Shown here: positions 1 to 39,900 of the stretch, one piece after another
Position numbering within the stretch: the first letter of the stretch is position 1
How the letters are laid out: each line of letters begins with the position of its first letter
NCBI GenBank assembly: GCA_019009955.1
Contig: CM032229.1
Coordinates: 192,920,501 to 192,984,500 of the forward strand
DNA length: 64,000 bases
Reading direction: 5' to 3'
From: Riptortus pedestris
Lineage: Eukaryota; Arthropoda; Insecta; Hemiptera; Alydidae
Notes under the pieces: model-generated
What the model was told of the DNA's origin: nothing
Seen by the model: only the letters and a program-made list of their open reading frames with translations
Database searches by the model: none
Position numbers and translations under genes: made by a program

Positions 1-458
1 CTTGGTAATTATTCTTAATTACTACTTACAGTATAGACTGATAGCGTCACTGTTCTTCATATTACACAGTCCAATAATTCACTCACGGTCACTGAAATTC
101 ACAACAAGACGGCACTGCACTGTCCTTTACTTCGCGGCACTACACTGTCCTTTACTTCGCGGCACTACACTGTCCTTTACTTTGCGGCACTGCACTGTCT
201 TAAGCACGGCACAACACTGTTCTTCTTATAAATACACTTTACCGCACTGCACTAAGTCGCACTGTAGCACTGATGTGAACATCAAGACAGGTGAGAATAA
301 AACTGACTGCTCACGGCTGGCCCGAGCTTCTTTATGTAGGTTGTCGGCATACATCAAAGGGGAATTGTCTTGTCTATTCCAGGCTGGGCTAGACAAGCCT
401 AGTAGCGTCTCGACCCTCCGTCGGTCTCTTTGATCTACGTCACACTTTCCAAATACGC

Positions 459-551
<93 letters not shown>

Positions 552-594
552 TCTCTCGCTCTCGCTCTCCCTCTCCCTCTCCCTCTCCCTCCCT
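1..594 (-). mobile_element. Ty3/gypsy LTR fragment, same family as the 54922-61440 element
   Basis: Read on the minus strand, this matches the LTRs at 54922-55563 and 60797-61440: the alternating GGACAGTG/CAGTGCCG motifs, the stretch before the LTR 3' end, and the GATCTACG...CCAAATACGCG block near the LTR start. It is clearly diverged from them. The window edge cuts it on the LTR 3' side, so solo LTR versus part of a full element cannot be decided. Its short GA tract has expanded into a long CT microsatellite at 462-590. The open frame through this stretch is also found in the other LTR copies and is not a gene. Confidence 0.8.
462..590. repeat. (CT)n microsatellite inside LTR
   Basis: A nearly pure CT run of about 80 bp passes into CCCTCT variants. 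The intact LTR copies carry only a short GA tract at the same place, so the array grew from the LTR sequence. Confidence 0.95.
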
Positions 595-722
595 CCCCTT
601 AAGGGAAATCTGCTAAAATGTTATAGAAATAATTTTGTTCTACAATTGTTGCTCTACTATTGTTGTCCTCTATATTTTGTCATTACTCAAATATTACTTG
701 AATTATTCGGATTTTTACTAGG

Positions 723-1427
723 AAAAAGTCCGTCACGCAGAGGCTGCGTTAACTATGCAGATTTCTCATGTGCGCTTCGTATATGCATTTATCTCAAAAC
801 TTAAAGGTTCAATGAGGACAATATTTGGTATTTAAGCTTCAAATAAAGTGCTCCATAACATAATAGAATATTGTTAATATGAGATGAGTAGAAGTGGGGC
901 TTTACTAAAGACTGAAAACTAAAATAATGTAAATATCTAGTTAATAATCAAGATAATGAAAACATGTACATAACAACATTTATAGAACATTACATTTGCA
1001 ATAAGATTGGTTCTGTACAAGCTTTCGATCCAACTCATAATAACGGAGATATAAAGGATTTTCGAAATTCTCCCCCTCTAAACTCCCCCCCCCCCACTGG
1101 TCCGATTTCAGCCATTAACGAACTTACTTTTTTTTATTTTACGTCCACTTTATGCAACTAGGCTAATCGGGTCGGGGTATCTACAGGTTACCATCCTTTT
1201 CTATCCAGAGTGGGGCCGTCATTAAATACTTGTAAATGTCTACTACCCAGGGCGTGAATCGAACCCACTCCTCTAGGTCTGCCATGGGAGATTAGGACCA
1301 ACGCCCTAACTCACACGGCTAACCCGAGCCCCGTTAACGAACTTAATCTTTCTTTTTGTATAAAACGATTATTTATCAAATTTGGTAACGATAAGACAAA
1401 AATTGCGACTGCTAGAGCGGTAACATA

Positions 1428-1490
<63 letters not shown>
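723..1490 (-). mobile_element. HINE-like rolling-circle element, copy 1 (truncated)
   Basis: A minus-strand copy of the most abundant repeat in the window. It begins with the reverse of the 3' terminus (AAAAAGTCCGTCACGCAG) and runs through the body block to a (TA)n tract at 1427-1490, where it stops. The 5' block beyond the microsatellite is missing; a short piece of the 5' terminus sits at 596-619. A SINE is inserted at 1127-1333. No coding capacity. Confidence 0.75.
1127..1333 (-). mobile_element. tRNA-derived SINE with target-site duplication
   Basis: The minus strand reads as a tRNA-like head: an A-box-like GGTTAGCCGTGTGAGTTAGG and a B box GGTTCGATTC, then a tail ending AAAGTGGACG and an A-rich stretch (T-rich at 1127-1141 on +). 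It is flanked by a 12-bp direct repeat TTAACGAACTTA at 1115-1126 and 1334-1345, and it interrupts the HINE-like copy around it. Related decayed copies lie at 12575-12790 and 29164-29335. Confidence 0.85.
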
Positions 1491-1492
<2 letters not shown>

Positions 1493-2166
1493 TAAAATTT
1501 CTAGGGACAAGCAGAAGTGGAGGTGGTCAGGGAGGCCTGAAATTTAAAGTAGTGATATTTCGTTTTCTATTGGTTTTTCAACAAAAATGCACATAACAAA
1601 AGTTGTTTATTTTGTTTTTTACAGTAACTTTTGTCCTATAACAAAGTATAAACAAGATATACACTAAAAACTAAAGCGGGACTCAACAATTTTAATGGGC
1701 ATAAAAGATAACCAAATTGACGAAACTCTTAGTTTCTTGTTCATGACAAATGATGTTTATTTTGTTATTTAGAGTAATTTTTGTTGCATTCACTTTTGTA
1801 GTAAAATGATATAAACACGGGATATATACACTGTAGAGGGAGTCATTTATTTTGTTAGTGCTTACTCAAGTGTATTTAATAAATGCTTATTATGACAAAT
1901 GATGTTATCTTTTAGTCCTATAACATAGTTCTAATTATGATTCGGATTAGTGAGGTAATAGCGGAAGTTGTAGGGAATCAAACTTTGGTTCTGGTAATAT
2001 ATTATTTTATTTCCCATATCTTGATGTCATTGAGAGATATATATACAATCATAACAATGGTAATATCATTATGACAAAAGACAATATGCGTCTAAACTCG
2101 ATATGTTGTTTAAAGATTACTTAGATTGCAGGGAGGGCAGCGATATCTTCCCCTCACCTAGCTTTT
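1491..2166 (+). mobile_element. Helitron internal fragment
   Basis: Matches the interior of the Helitron at 61838-63635: the GGGAGGCCTGAAA block, the TTTCGTTTTCTATTGG block, the TGCACATAACAAAAG block and the CTTCCCCTCA...CTAGCTTTT segment. It joins a (TA)n tract on the left. On the right a HINE-like element begins exactly in its T-run. Confidence 0.65.
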
Positions 2167-2286
2167 AGCAGATTTCTCTCAAGGGAAATCAGCTATTGAG
2201 GTTGTACTCATGACGCGATTTTCGAAATTTTTCTTCAAATGTCCATCGATCCTACCCAGGAGATGACGAAAATGAGATCCTTTGAA

Positions 2287-2332
<46 letters not shown>

Positions 2333-3132
2333 CTGTTACTGCTCTAGCGGTTGCAATTTTTGTTTGATCGTTACCAAACTTGATATTTAGTTGTTTTAAA
2401 CAGAAAGAAAGATCTAGTTCCTTAATGCCTGAAATTGGACCAGAGGGAGGGGTGGGGTGTGTAGAGGGGGAGAATTTTCAAAATTCGAAATATCTCCATT
2501 ACATTACTAAAAGTCGGATCGAAAAATTGTATAGAACCAATCTTATTGCAAATGTAATGTTCTATAAATGTTGTTATATACATTTATTCTCTATCTCGAA
2601 TTTAAACCGAGATATTTGCATTTTTCAGTTTTCTGCCTTTAGTAAAGCCCCACTTCTACTTGTGTTACATAAACAATACTCTGTTATATTATAAACCACA
2701 TTATTTGAAGCTTAAATACCAAATATTGTTTTCCAGAGACCTTTGTTATACGAGACAGATGTAAATATGTTCTTGTGATCCCCCCCCTCTTAAATTCTTG
2801 GGCTTCTAAAATTTGATTGATTGAGATAAAAATAATTCTGATTCGTTACAAATTACAGTACTAGGTGTAGTACATATTTTTCAATAAAGTGAATATGTTA
2901 TATTCTGACAGGTTTCAGTTATTGTTTTTCTTTCCGCTGAGCCATTGGCAGACCTGTTTGTTTACATTTGAGATGCTTCCCATCGGGAGGGGAAAGATTT
3001 CTTATTACCATTTGTATTTATTCACTTAATATTCACGGTGGTGTTGTGTTAGCACTATGTAGGTTTATCTATTATTAACCTTATGAGGGAAATTTGCTTA
3101 GTTTACGCAGCCCTTGTGTGATGGACTTCTTT
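2167..3132 (+). mobile_element. HINE-like rolling-circle element, copy 2 (full length)
   Basis: A near-complete copy of about 970 bp. The 5' end is AGCAGATTTC with a self-complementary GGGAAATC just inside. A conserved 110-bp block follows, then (TA)n at 2289-2327, a body starting TTTGTCTGTTACTGCTC, and a 3' end with the inverted subterminal repeat GGGAAATTTGCTTAG, a hairpin (ACGCAG/CTGCGT in the family) and GATGGACTTCTTT. This architecture (subterminal inverted repeats, internal microsatellite, 3' hairpin, T-rich insertion site, no target duplication) is that of DINE-1/Helentron-associated elements. Open frames inside are chance. Confidence 0.7.
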
Positions 3133-3888
3133 ATTGCCCAAAAATGCCAAAATAAAGAATAAAGTTTAATTGGAAATTTACGTGTAAACATTTAACTTTT
3201 GGATTGTATATGCTTTTATAATTCATTATGTATATTTTAAAATATTTATATTATGTTGATATATGCTATTATAATTTGTTCATTATTAGAACTAGGCTAG
3301 GGGTTAGTATGAGTAGTTATGTAGGGCAGATGATATGATGTGAGGTGGCCTCGTTATGGCTGGCTAGCTTTTATTCCCTCCCTCATTTCACCTGATTATA
3401 TTTCAGAACATGTAGCCAGTCTTCTATCATTTTAAAATAATGTCCGTATATTCTCCTTTTGTTTTCTCTATTATGCCTTGCTCTATTCATTCATTAAGCC
3501 AATTGTCTCTTCAATTCATAGTCATCTAAGCTAAACAAACAAAAGAATATATGAAATATTTATTTTTAAGGTCCGTTAGTCTCATCAGTGACTCAATTCA
3601 TCTATCTTTTTTTCTTTTAAATAAAGTATTAGTAAATTCATCTAATTTTAACTTTGTGGACGATCTTATACTCAATTGACTGTCGATAGAAATTTCACAC
3701 ACCCCATGATTTAATTAATTTGTCTGATCAATGGCCTAGATTAATGAGGGGAGTGGTGTAATGGCTGGTGCATAGGGCTTATCTGTATTTTTTTTTTTTT
3801 TTTTTTAATAAAACCATTTAACTTTAAAAAAAAAATTATGTAACTCAAAAATATTAATTTGATCTACACCATCTCAATATTTAACTCT
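3133..3888. other. Gene-free stretch
   Basis: AT-rich DNA with T and A homopolymers (for example 3790-3806). I see no exon, RNA gene or clear repeat here. Confidence 0.6.
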
Positions 3889-3892
3889 TTAA

Positions 3893-4330
3893 CACATTGT
3901 GAGCGGGACCCCAAATTCAAATTTCATGCTAATGGCGCAAAAAAAAAAAAAAAGTTTTTGTTTTCTTCATATTTTATTTCATTGAGAGATTTTATTTATC
4001 GAAAAAATAGAAAAAATAAAAATCTGGCTATTATTTTCCGAGAAAAAAAATTAAAGTGAATTATTAATGTAAAATACTAAATCTAAGAAATCCAAAACAA
4101 GAACTTTTTTGTATTGAAAAAATTGTAAGCTCAAGGCGCAACTCTGTTCACACTGCTCGAACCTTTGTATAATGAATTCCATAAAGAAACGAAGTAGAAG
4201 CTAAGTGGTTGGCGCTAGTAAAAGGGCTCGAAGATGAGTAAAAGTGCGTAGGAAGGTTGGCCACCGGCGGGCAATGCGCCTGGGGGGAAAGTACTATTTG
4301 CCGCCGGCGGGCACCTTAGCACTCAACGTG
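3893..4330. mobile_element. piggyBac-like MITE with TTAA duplication
   Basis: TTAA flanks at 3889-3892 and 4331-4334 enclose 438 bp with imperfect inverted ends: CACATTGTGAGC on the left against CACGTTGAGTGC read inward from the right. Sequence on both sides resembles the HINE-like body, so the MITE seems to have landed in a HINE-like copy. No transposase. The inverted repeats are imperfect, so the call is moderate. Confidence 0.5.
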
Positions 4331-4334
4331 TTAA

Positions 4335-4446
4335 GTCAACTCTAAAGGTCCTATTCATTAATGGTTGGAATCGGACAAGGAACAGGAATTGAGGGGGGGG
4401 GCTGTAGAGGGATAAATTCAAAATTTCTCTGTTATTATGAGTTGAA

Positions 4447-4502
<56 letters not shown>

Positions 4503-4650
4503 TGACATTGTTTGTGTCTGCCATTCTAGCAGAAATAAGCAGCTGTTTACCCAGCCCTTACATGATGGACTTTTTGTTAGCAGATTTCCCTTAAGGGATG
4601 ACGTTTGTTTCATCATTACCAAACTTTGTATTTAATCGTTTTATGTAACA
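4335..4650 (+). mobile_element. HINE-like fragments (copy 3)
   Basis: Body sequence with a (TA)n tract at 4448-4500 and a 3' terminus (CAGCCCTTACATGATGGAC plus T-run) ending near 4575. The 5' start of another copy (AGCAGATTTCCC) follows directly and stops near 4650. Confidence 0.6.
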
Positions 4651-5198
4651 TATTAATTTTATTGAAAAAAATTTACTAAAACTAGTGGTGTAATTTGTAA
4701 TGAATTGGAATCAGTTTTATCTCAATCACTTAAATTTTAATAATCCAAGAACAAAAAAGGGGGGGGGGGTCAACAGAACGTATCTGCATATATTTCACAA
4801 AATAAAAGTTCAATGAAAACAATATTTGTTATTTAACCTTGTACTAAAGAGGTTCATAATATAACGGCTTGTTATTAATATGACACAAGTAGGAGTGGGG
4901 GTTTGCTGAAAGCGTAAAACTAAAAAATCCAAAATCTCGATTAATACTCATTATATGGAAAATATATATAGAACAATATTTATAGTAAATTTAATTTGCT
5001 ATAAGACTGTTTCCATGCAATTTTTCGATCCGATGTATAGTAACAGAGATATTTCAAAATTCCTCCCCTCTAAACCCTCCCTCCCCCGGTCCGATTTCAG
5101 CCGTTAACGAACTTGATCTTTCTTTTTACATAAAACTACTAAATATCGAGTTTGGTAACGATTAAACAATAATTGTGACTGCTAGAGCGGTAACAGAC

Positions 5199-5232
<34 letters not shown>

Positions 5233-5371
5233 GCACGCACGCACGCACACACACGTTTTTAATGGACGTCAGTTTCATCATCTCCTGGGTAGGATTGATG
5301 AACATTTGAAGAAAAATTTCATGCCGTGAGTACGACCTCAATAACTAATTCCCCTTAAGGGAAATCTGCTA
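4651..5371 (-). mobile_element. HINE-like element, copy 4 (3' truncated)
   Basis: Minus-strand copy with body, compound microsatellite (AT)n(AC)n at 5199-5254, conserved 5' block, and the 5' terminus at 5371 (AGGGAAATCTGCT on +). The 3' hairpin end is absent. Confidence 0.65.
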
Positions 5372-5374
5372 AAA

Positions 5375-5470
5375 TCCTTGGTGTCATCCTGGCTAGAAAA
5401 TGGTAATAACCCGTAGATAGCTTGTCTCAATTACCCTAAATAACAAAAATTGGATGTTAATAAATAAGAA
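5375..5470 (+). mobile_element. SINE 3' fragment
   Basis: Contains the SINE tail motifs CCTGGCTAGAAAA, AACCCGTAGATAG and TGGATGTTAATAAATAAG seen in the copy at 12575-12790. The tRNA-like head is missing. Confidence 0.5.
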
Positions 5471-5561
5471 TATCATTTATGATTGATATAATATTTGTAC
5501 CCTTTAATTATGGCTTGGTAATTATTAAAAATACTAATCTGATATTCATATTGTGTTTCAG

Positions 5562-33825
<28,264 letters not shown>

Positions 33826-34970
33826 GTCTCTCTCTCTTTTTTATATATATACATCTATATTCCTTTAATTAATTACACTGATAAACAAAAAGAAAAAAAC
33901 TTTCGGAGGATATCTTGGTATCCAGCACTTGTTTTAAGACAATTGAGACATGCTGATTAAAAATATGCAAACTGTTTGTCTCTATCACCCACTGTTTTTG
34001 AAATATCGGACATTAACCATTTATATATGTTTAACATTGTATCAAGGCAAACAACTCGCAGACAAGTTACAGTAGGGGGCATATTGCTGAATAGAGTACT
34101 AATTAACATAGACTATATTGCATCATCTAGTTTAAGGTAATGAGCTTTGTGTTTGAGATAGCCGCACACAGCAAAGCAAATATGGTGAATTGATGCAACC
34201 TCTAGACGCCTTTGTTTTCACTGAAAATAAAAACTAACCAAATGAAAGAATACTAATGTAATCTCAAAAATATTTACACTATTATTTTAAGTATAAATTT
34301 ACTCACAATCAATGGGAAAATTCGGGGTTGCATTAAAAAACCTGACATGATAGAGCAAAACAGTTTTTAGATTTGTAATCAGCATGAAAAACTCCATTAG
34401 AAAAAGTAAATACCATGCCAGATATCTTAAGCTTGTTTATCAGTGTTATTAGTATCTTTTGGTAATGAGAAATTAGGAAGGAGGGAAACACTTTATTGAA
34501 GAATTAAGTGTGGCTGCTCGCCGATTGGTGAGTTGCTATAATATTAGAGTATTTTAATCAATGTCTTCTTTTAATAACAGAGTGCTAATTATTTATTCTG
34601 GAACACATACATTATTTTAACAACACTGAAAAACAAAAAAGTCAGAATGAGAATGAAGAACAGGTACACAGCATCACCAAACTCCAGTGAATATTGATAA
34701 ACTGCTACTGCTACTTTTAATCACTTTTCCCACGTCGCCTGTTCCCTTCTGGGTTCTTCGTGTCTTCCATCGGCTCTGAATTCTATTATTGTAATAAATA
34801 TAAAACCTGACATAATGCTTCAATTTCAATACTTGAATATTGGCGATATTGGAGAGATGCATTAGTCTCGCATATGCATTTCAAATGTAAAATAAAAGTG
34901 CAAAAAAAAAATTGAGAAAATAAAAAAGTCTGTGAGGCAGGATCTGTTACATTATTAATCTGGTTTTACT
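33826..34970. other. Gene-free stretch, possibly GSK-3 3' UTR
   Basis: AT-rich, no recognised repeat and no convincing open frame. Confidence 0.5.
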
Positions 34971-35085
34971 AATATTTATTCACTTAATATTCACGGTCGT
35001 GTCGAGTGTTAGCAATATGTAGATTTCTCTATTGTAAAACTTCACGTGGGAAATCTGCTTAGTTTCCGCAGCCCCTGCGTGCTTG
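34971..35085 (+). mobile_element. HINE-like 3'-end fragment
   Basis: Contains only the terminal 110 bp of the family, ending CGCAGCCCCTGCGTGC. Confidence 0.6.
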
Positions 35086-35624
35086 TTCATAATCATCACT
35101 CTGACCAGCTCACTACCATGCACACTACTCTCAAATTGTTATTCTAATTCAGTTATGGATAAACACTGATCTAAACATAAACTCTTCTAATTGCCATTCA
35201 GAGGTTAATTTTAATAGTCGTTAATAATTTTCATCAAAGTATATGAATATTGCATTTCATCTGTTCCAGGCCAATACATTACAAATATTGTAGTTCGAAA
35301 GATGTAGCCTCAAAAATATAATTCCAGCCCTGTACGACGAGGGTATACACAAGCTAACGGGGTAAGCTTGAAATGACTAGAAGACGGATAGCTGCACTTA
35401 AAAACCATTTTGACTTTCTACGAAAATGTAGATCTGAGATCATTAAACCAACCTTCCTGGAGGTCAAGAGAAATATCGAGTCTTTTAAAGGCCATAAATT
35501 ATACGATAATCTTGAAAGATCAACAATATGAGAAAGAATAAGAGAATATAGAAAGAAACTGTGGTGCCCAAAAAAATGATGATGAACAACTAGCTACAAC
35601 AAATCTAGATGACACATGGTATAC

Positions 35625-36600
35625 AGCAGAGTTGGGCTAAATTGTAATTACAATTACAAGTTATAACTTCATTAGTTGAAATATAGTTACAATTACAACT
35701 ACTAATGTAATTAGTTATTGATAATGGGTAACTACATTTTTCAACTAAAGTAATTGTTATTGAAATTTCACAACTACAGTTAGTAGTTGAGAAAAACACT
35801 AGTTCCAAAAACAACTACAGTTAGTAATTGTAACTGCAGTTCTAGTTGCAACTATAGTTACTTGGGTAGCTACTTTAAAAAAACTGTCTGAATCACTGAC
35901 TGAAGTAGTTGAGGCTGTTAACAAATAACTACATCCAATGTCTTTATACTCAAAAGTTTATTATATTACATATACTACATTATTATAGTAACTGAAAATA
36001 ATTTTAATGCAATTAAATTAAAACTAATGGAAATAATATGTAAATTCCTTTTTATATTTTCCCGAGTCGAATGAAATTAAATAATACTTTTAAACTTAAA
36101 ATTTAAACAAATTAGCCATTAAAATTACTCTTAACTCAGAATTTGTCTTAAAGGCTATTAGATTTAGGGGTGTTTCCCGTCGAGGCAAAAGAAAATAATT
36201 GCTCTAATGCTCTGCTCCAAAAAATGTATTGAGTTTGTCGTCCAGACTATCACTTTCACTGCCACTAACTGTAATTTGTTCCAAAAGTCTTTTGGTCGCC
36301 GAAGACTGGTGACAGATATAAAATACAGACTGGAGTGGCCTACAACAGAGTTGACGGAACAAGAGAATTTGCCGATAGGAGTATCCATCTTCTGACATAT
36401 TCTGTCTGGATCATATAAAATGGCTAGTCTGAGATGAGCCACCATGATTGTAAATATTTATTTAGAGGCGATCAAAATATGCTCTTTGGAATGTAAAATA
36501 CAGCTAATTGTCTGTATATAGTTGTAGTTATTACTCAATAACACAATTACAATTACAACTATTAATTGTAATTATTTTTATAACTATTTTTTATTTAAAC
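35625..36600 (-). mobile_element. hAT-like element remnant
   Basis: The left edge has GCAGAGTTGGGCTAAATTGT followed by TAATTACAATTAC repeats, typical of hAT-type termini. The right side again has ACAATTACAATTACAACTA, but no clean inverted end is visible. In between, a minus-strand frame (36204-36398) contains SSATKRLLEQ...SESDSLDDKLNTFF, a composition found before the C-terminal domain of hAT transposases. Family assignment is tentative. Confidence 0.4.
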
Positions 36601-36736
36601 TAGTAGTAGGATTTATGTATTAACTACAAATATTGTTCTTTCACTAGCATTTTTTTTTTTTTTCAATCTATGATTTCTGTATAACTTTCCCGAATAATTT
36701 ACTATTCTGACAAGTTGTTTTGTACATATTTTCAGA

Positions 36737-36778
36737 TTGAAGGGGGTGCTGCATCGGTGAGAAGAGCAAACTATTGAT
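36737..36778 (+). other. Exon-like segment of unknown role
   Basis: A strong acceptor (TTTTGTACATATTTTCAG) is followed by a short open frame IEGGAASVRRANY and TGA; a good donor (TCG/GTGAGA) lies within. Its phase does not fit direct joining to the phase-1 end of the last kinase exon (it would give a stop at once). It could start a 3' UTR exon of GSK-3 or belong to another transcript. Confidence 0.3.
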
Positions 36779-36925
36779 GCGCTTCATATATATCTGTATA
36801 CACGCTTGTCTGTTCATATATATATGGAAAGTGCTGAGAACGGGCCCAACGTTTTACTTGTATTTCGCACAGCCCTTCTCCAACAAATTTCAAATTATAT
36901 ATATATTTATATATAGATAAATATG

Positions 36926-36970
<45 letters not shown>

Positions 36971-39900
36971 ATGTATATGGATATTTATTTAAAAAAAATC
37001 CTTGTTATTCAAAAGTGATTAATACAAGGAGTTGAGACCGACCTTTATTATTTGTGATATTGGTCGCATTTTTTAATTAACAGATTAAAATCAAAGTGAT
37101 TTAAATTATGAATTGTGTAATTTAAGATGTTCATATTTATTATAATCATTTTACTTCAATTTCTTTGTTATTTTAATTTCTTCTGTATTTATTTTACATT
37201 ACTTTTTTTTTGTTAATCTCTGGAGTTGAGTTTTATCTATTTTATTGACAAAATCCTTATACTGTTTGTTCTTAATCTGGAATGGCCTTGTTCTACAGGT
37301 AAAGGTTTCGCTCTCTCTCTCTTTCTCCTTTTCTCTCTCTCTTTCTCCTTCTCTCTCTCTCTCTCTCTCCTTCTCTCTCTCTTAGAGGTTGTACAGTGTT
37401 TGTGTTCAATTTATTATTATTATTGTTATTATTATGGTTAATTAAACGATGTATAGTAATTTAGAAGAAACATTTTGAGAACGAGACTAACAAGTAGAAA
37501 CATCTAATATGCCTGTAATTTTTGCGCACTTCAATTAAAAAAGTAATTGGTGTTTGAGAGTCATTCGCTGGGAATTCATTAAATGGGCGTTTAAAACTCT
37601 GTTTAGCTCTGCACCTCAGTTGTCCACAATAATTGTCCAGTGAGTATTGGAATATGGTACGTTGAGCTCCTGGCCAGAACCACCAACCTCCTTGGGCAAA
37701 TATTGTCGATAACCACTGGAGCTGGGCCGATGTTTTAAACCTGCTGGGGCGCATTACTTTGTATTTATATAGAGTGTGTTTACACAGCACTCTCTTTGTT
37801 TTCGATACATATTCCCTTTATATATTACATTATTTCCCAGCGGTGAATCCCTGAATTACATCGAATAATTGGCTCGAGAGAGAAAGATATTAAATTCCAT
37901 ATCAAATACACGACCATTTACCAATATATCGTTGCCATATATATCTCCTTTATGGATTATTTAATTCAGTCAGAGCTTCTTGTTTGTCGGCTTAGATTTG
38001 CCCCGTAGAATTGAAACAAATTCCATTTTTAATCTTTTAACATGTTAATAATGGTTGCTTTGGCTTAACGAAGGAATGGGCTCATTAGACTGATATTTGG
38101 GGATGGCTTGATAGATTTCCCCCTTAGAAACAGCTGGTGCTCCAAGTAAATCAATTTTATTTAAACAAATTGCACAGATATTTCCTCTTTATAATACTCA
38201 CATTTTCAAAACAATATGATTTCTGCCGTTAAAGGCGACTAGAGATCAGCTGTTGGATTAGTTGAGGGGAGTGAGAGAGACCCCAGCTTCCTCAAGTCCC
38301 CCCCCCCCCCCCCCCCGCTATACTAGGAGGGCACTACGCTTTTCCTCTATGAGAGCTGATATTTCACTGCCATACTAATCGTTGGTTTCATGACCTTTTT
38401 GTATATACGCACTTTGCCTTGGGGCATTTAGGCAGATATCGATAAACGGTATCCATCTGTTTGGCTGTTCAATGATTCCAGGAACACTCACAACAGTTTA
38501 ACTTTTAATCCATTTGATTTATATAATCGTCAACCCTTCTCGATGACCCACTTTTGATATAATACGAGCAAAGGAGTTAAGGAGCTTTGGCTGTATTTGG
38601 ATGATAACAATGGTCCTTAGAAAGTGGCACAACTGTAAATACTTGACACCCTCTATTCATCTGACTTCTGGACTATCACCGCCTTACGAATATTTTATTG
38701 GACATGTGACGAATACTTTGGGGGAGGGTGTCTGTAAACTATGCCAGATTATTTCACGGCTTTAAAATATATTCGGTATATATTTGAAATATATACTTAA
38801 AATTGTGCGAGTTGATATCGAATACTGTAGCCTCTGAGAAAATGACTAGCAAGCTTTTATTTTAAATTGTGGAAGAAGTTAGTTATGTCGAACCGTTTTT
38901 CATTAAGAGTGACTTTGCACCAGTTAGCCTGACGTCAATCGCTTATCCCATTCTCCTCTTATTCAGAAATTTTATTAAGATCGTGAAATTTCAATCTTAT
39001 ATTTTTTGTTATCGATTCTATAAGGTATTATATCTCGAAATCAAAATACATGTTAAAAATTTAAGAACCATTTATAAATTTAATGTGTCTTGACTAAATT
39101 CATTTTTATAATAGTGCAGTTAATCGAGCTTTTTAATTTAATTACTATCGGGTAAGGCAATATTATATAAACAACACATTATCCTGTCGCTTAGAAAAGA
39201 AAGCAAATTGATAAGATGTGCAACCGGCTAATACAAAGAAGTGAATTTAATTTGTCATTTTGACTCCGATATTTTCCCCTTTTCGACAAACTGAATTTTT
39301 TAGAGACAAAACTTAACAATTTTAATATAATATAGGGGTCAGAGTTGTATAAAAAAAGTATGTTATCGAATCAGTAAGAATATTACTGGGATTCTGTTTC
39401 GACTCGCAAAACTACTCTTCAGGATGAGCAATATTTTTGTTAATCCATTTTTATTAAGACGTTAATTGCCTTGACAGTCATACGTTACTCTCTCAAGTTT
39501 TAATATAAGCCATGCTACTCTTCAGTGCTTCGGAACATTGTGTGCAATTTAATATACGCTCACAATTTTATGGCTGTGTTAAAAAAAAAAATATATTTGG
39601 ACGTTCGCTTATGTAATATTACATTAAATATTAAACTTTTAATAAAATCGATTAAAGAAGCGGCACGAATGAGACAAAATTAACATTTGTAATCATTTAT
39701 TAATTATAAAAGAAAAGGGAAATTATTTGGGATTGGCCTACGACTTAGATTTAACTTGTGACTGACCATGTGATTAATACGTCGATTGGAGGGATTGTAA
39801 AGGCATTGGAGAGACAGCCTGACTCCTCCCACCCATTTCCTTGTCATTCTTTTACTCTCTACAACCATTTAGACCGTCATTTCACGGCAACTTTTAACAA

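Noticed and set aside
430..804. Long Ser-Leu repeat open frame
   Set aside because: It is produced by the CT microsatellite and runs into a HINE-like end; no gene.
1127..1333. tRNA gene suggested by A and B box
   Set aside because: There is no complete cloverleaf; it has an A-rich tail and target duplication and several decayed relatives. It is a tRNA-derived SINE.
1..5561. Missing GSK-3 ATP-binding exon (GNGSFG...VAIKK) in the window
   Set aside because: I looked for the glycine-loop and VAIKK coding sequence upstream of 5562 and saw only repeats; it is presumably further left.
38300..38317. Run of C bases as a functional element
   Set aside because: Homopolymer of uncertain length and often an assembly artefact; no supporting context.
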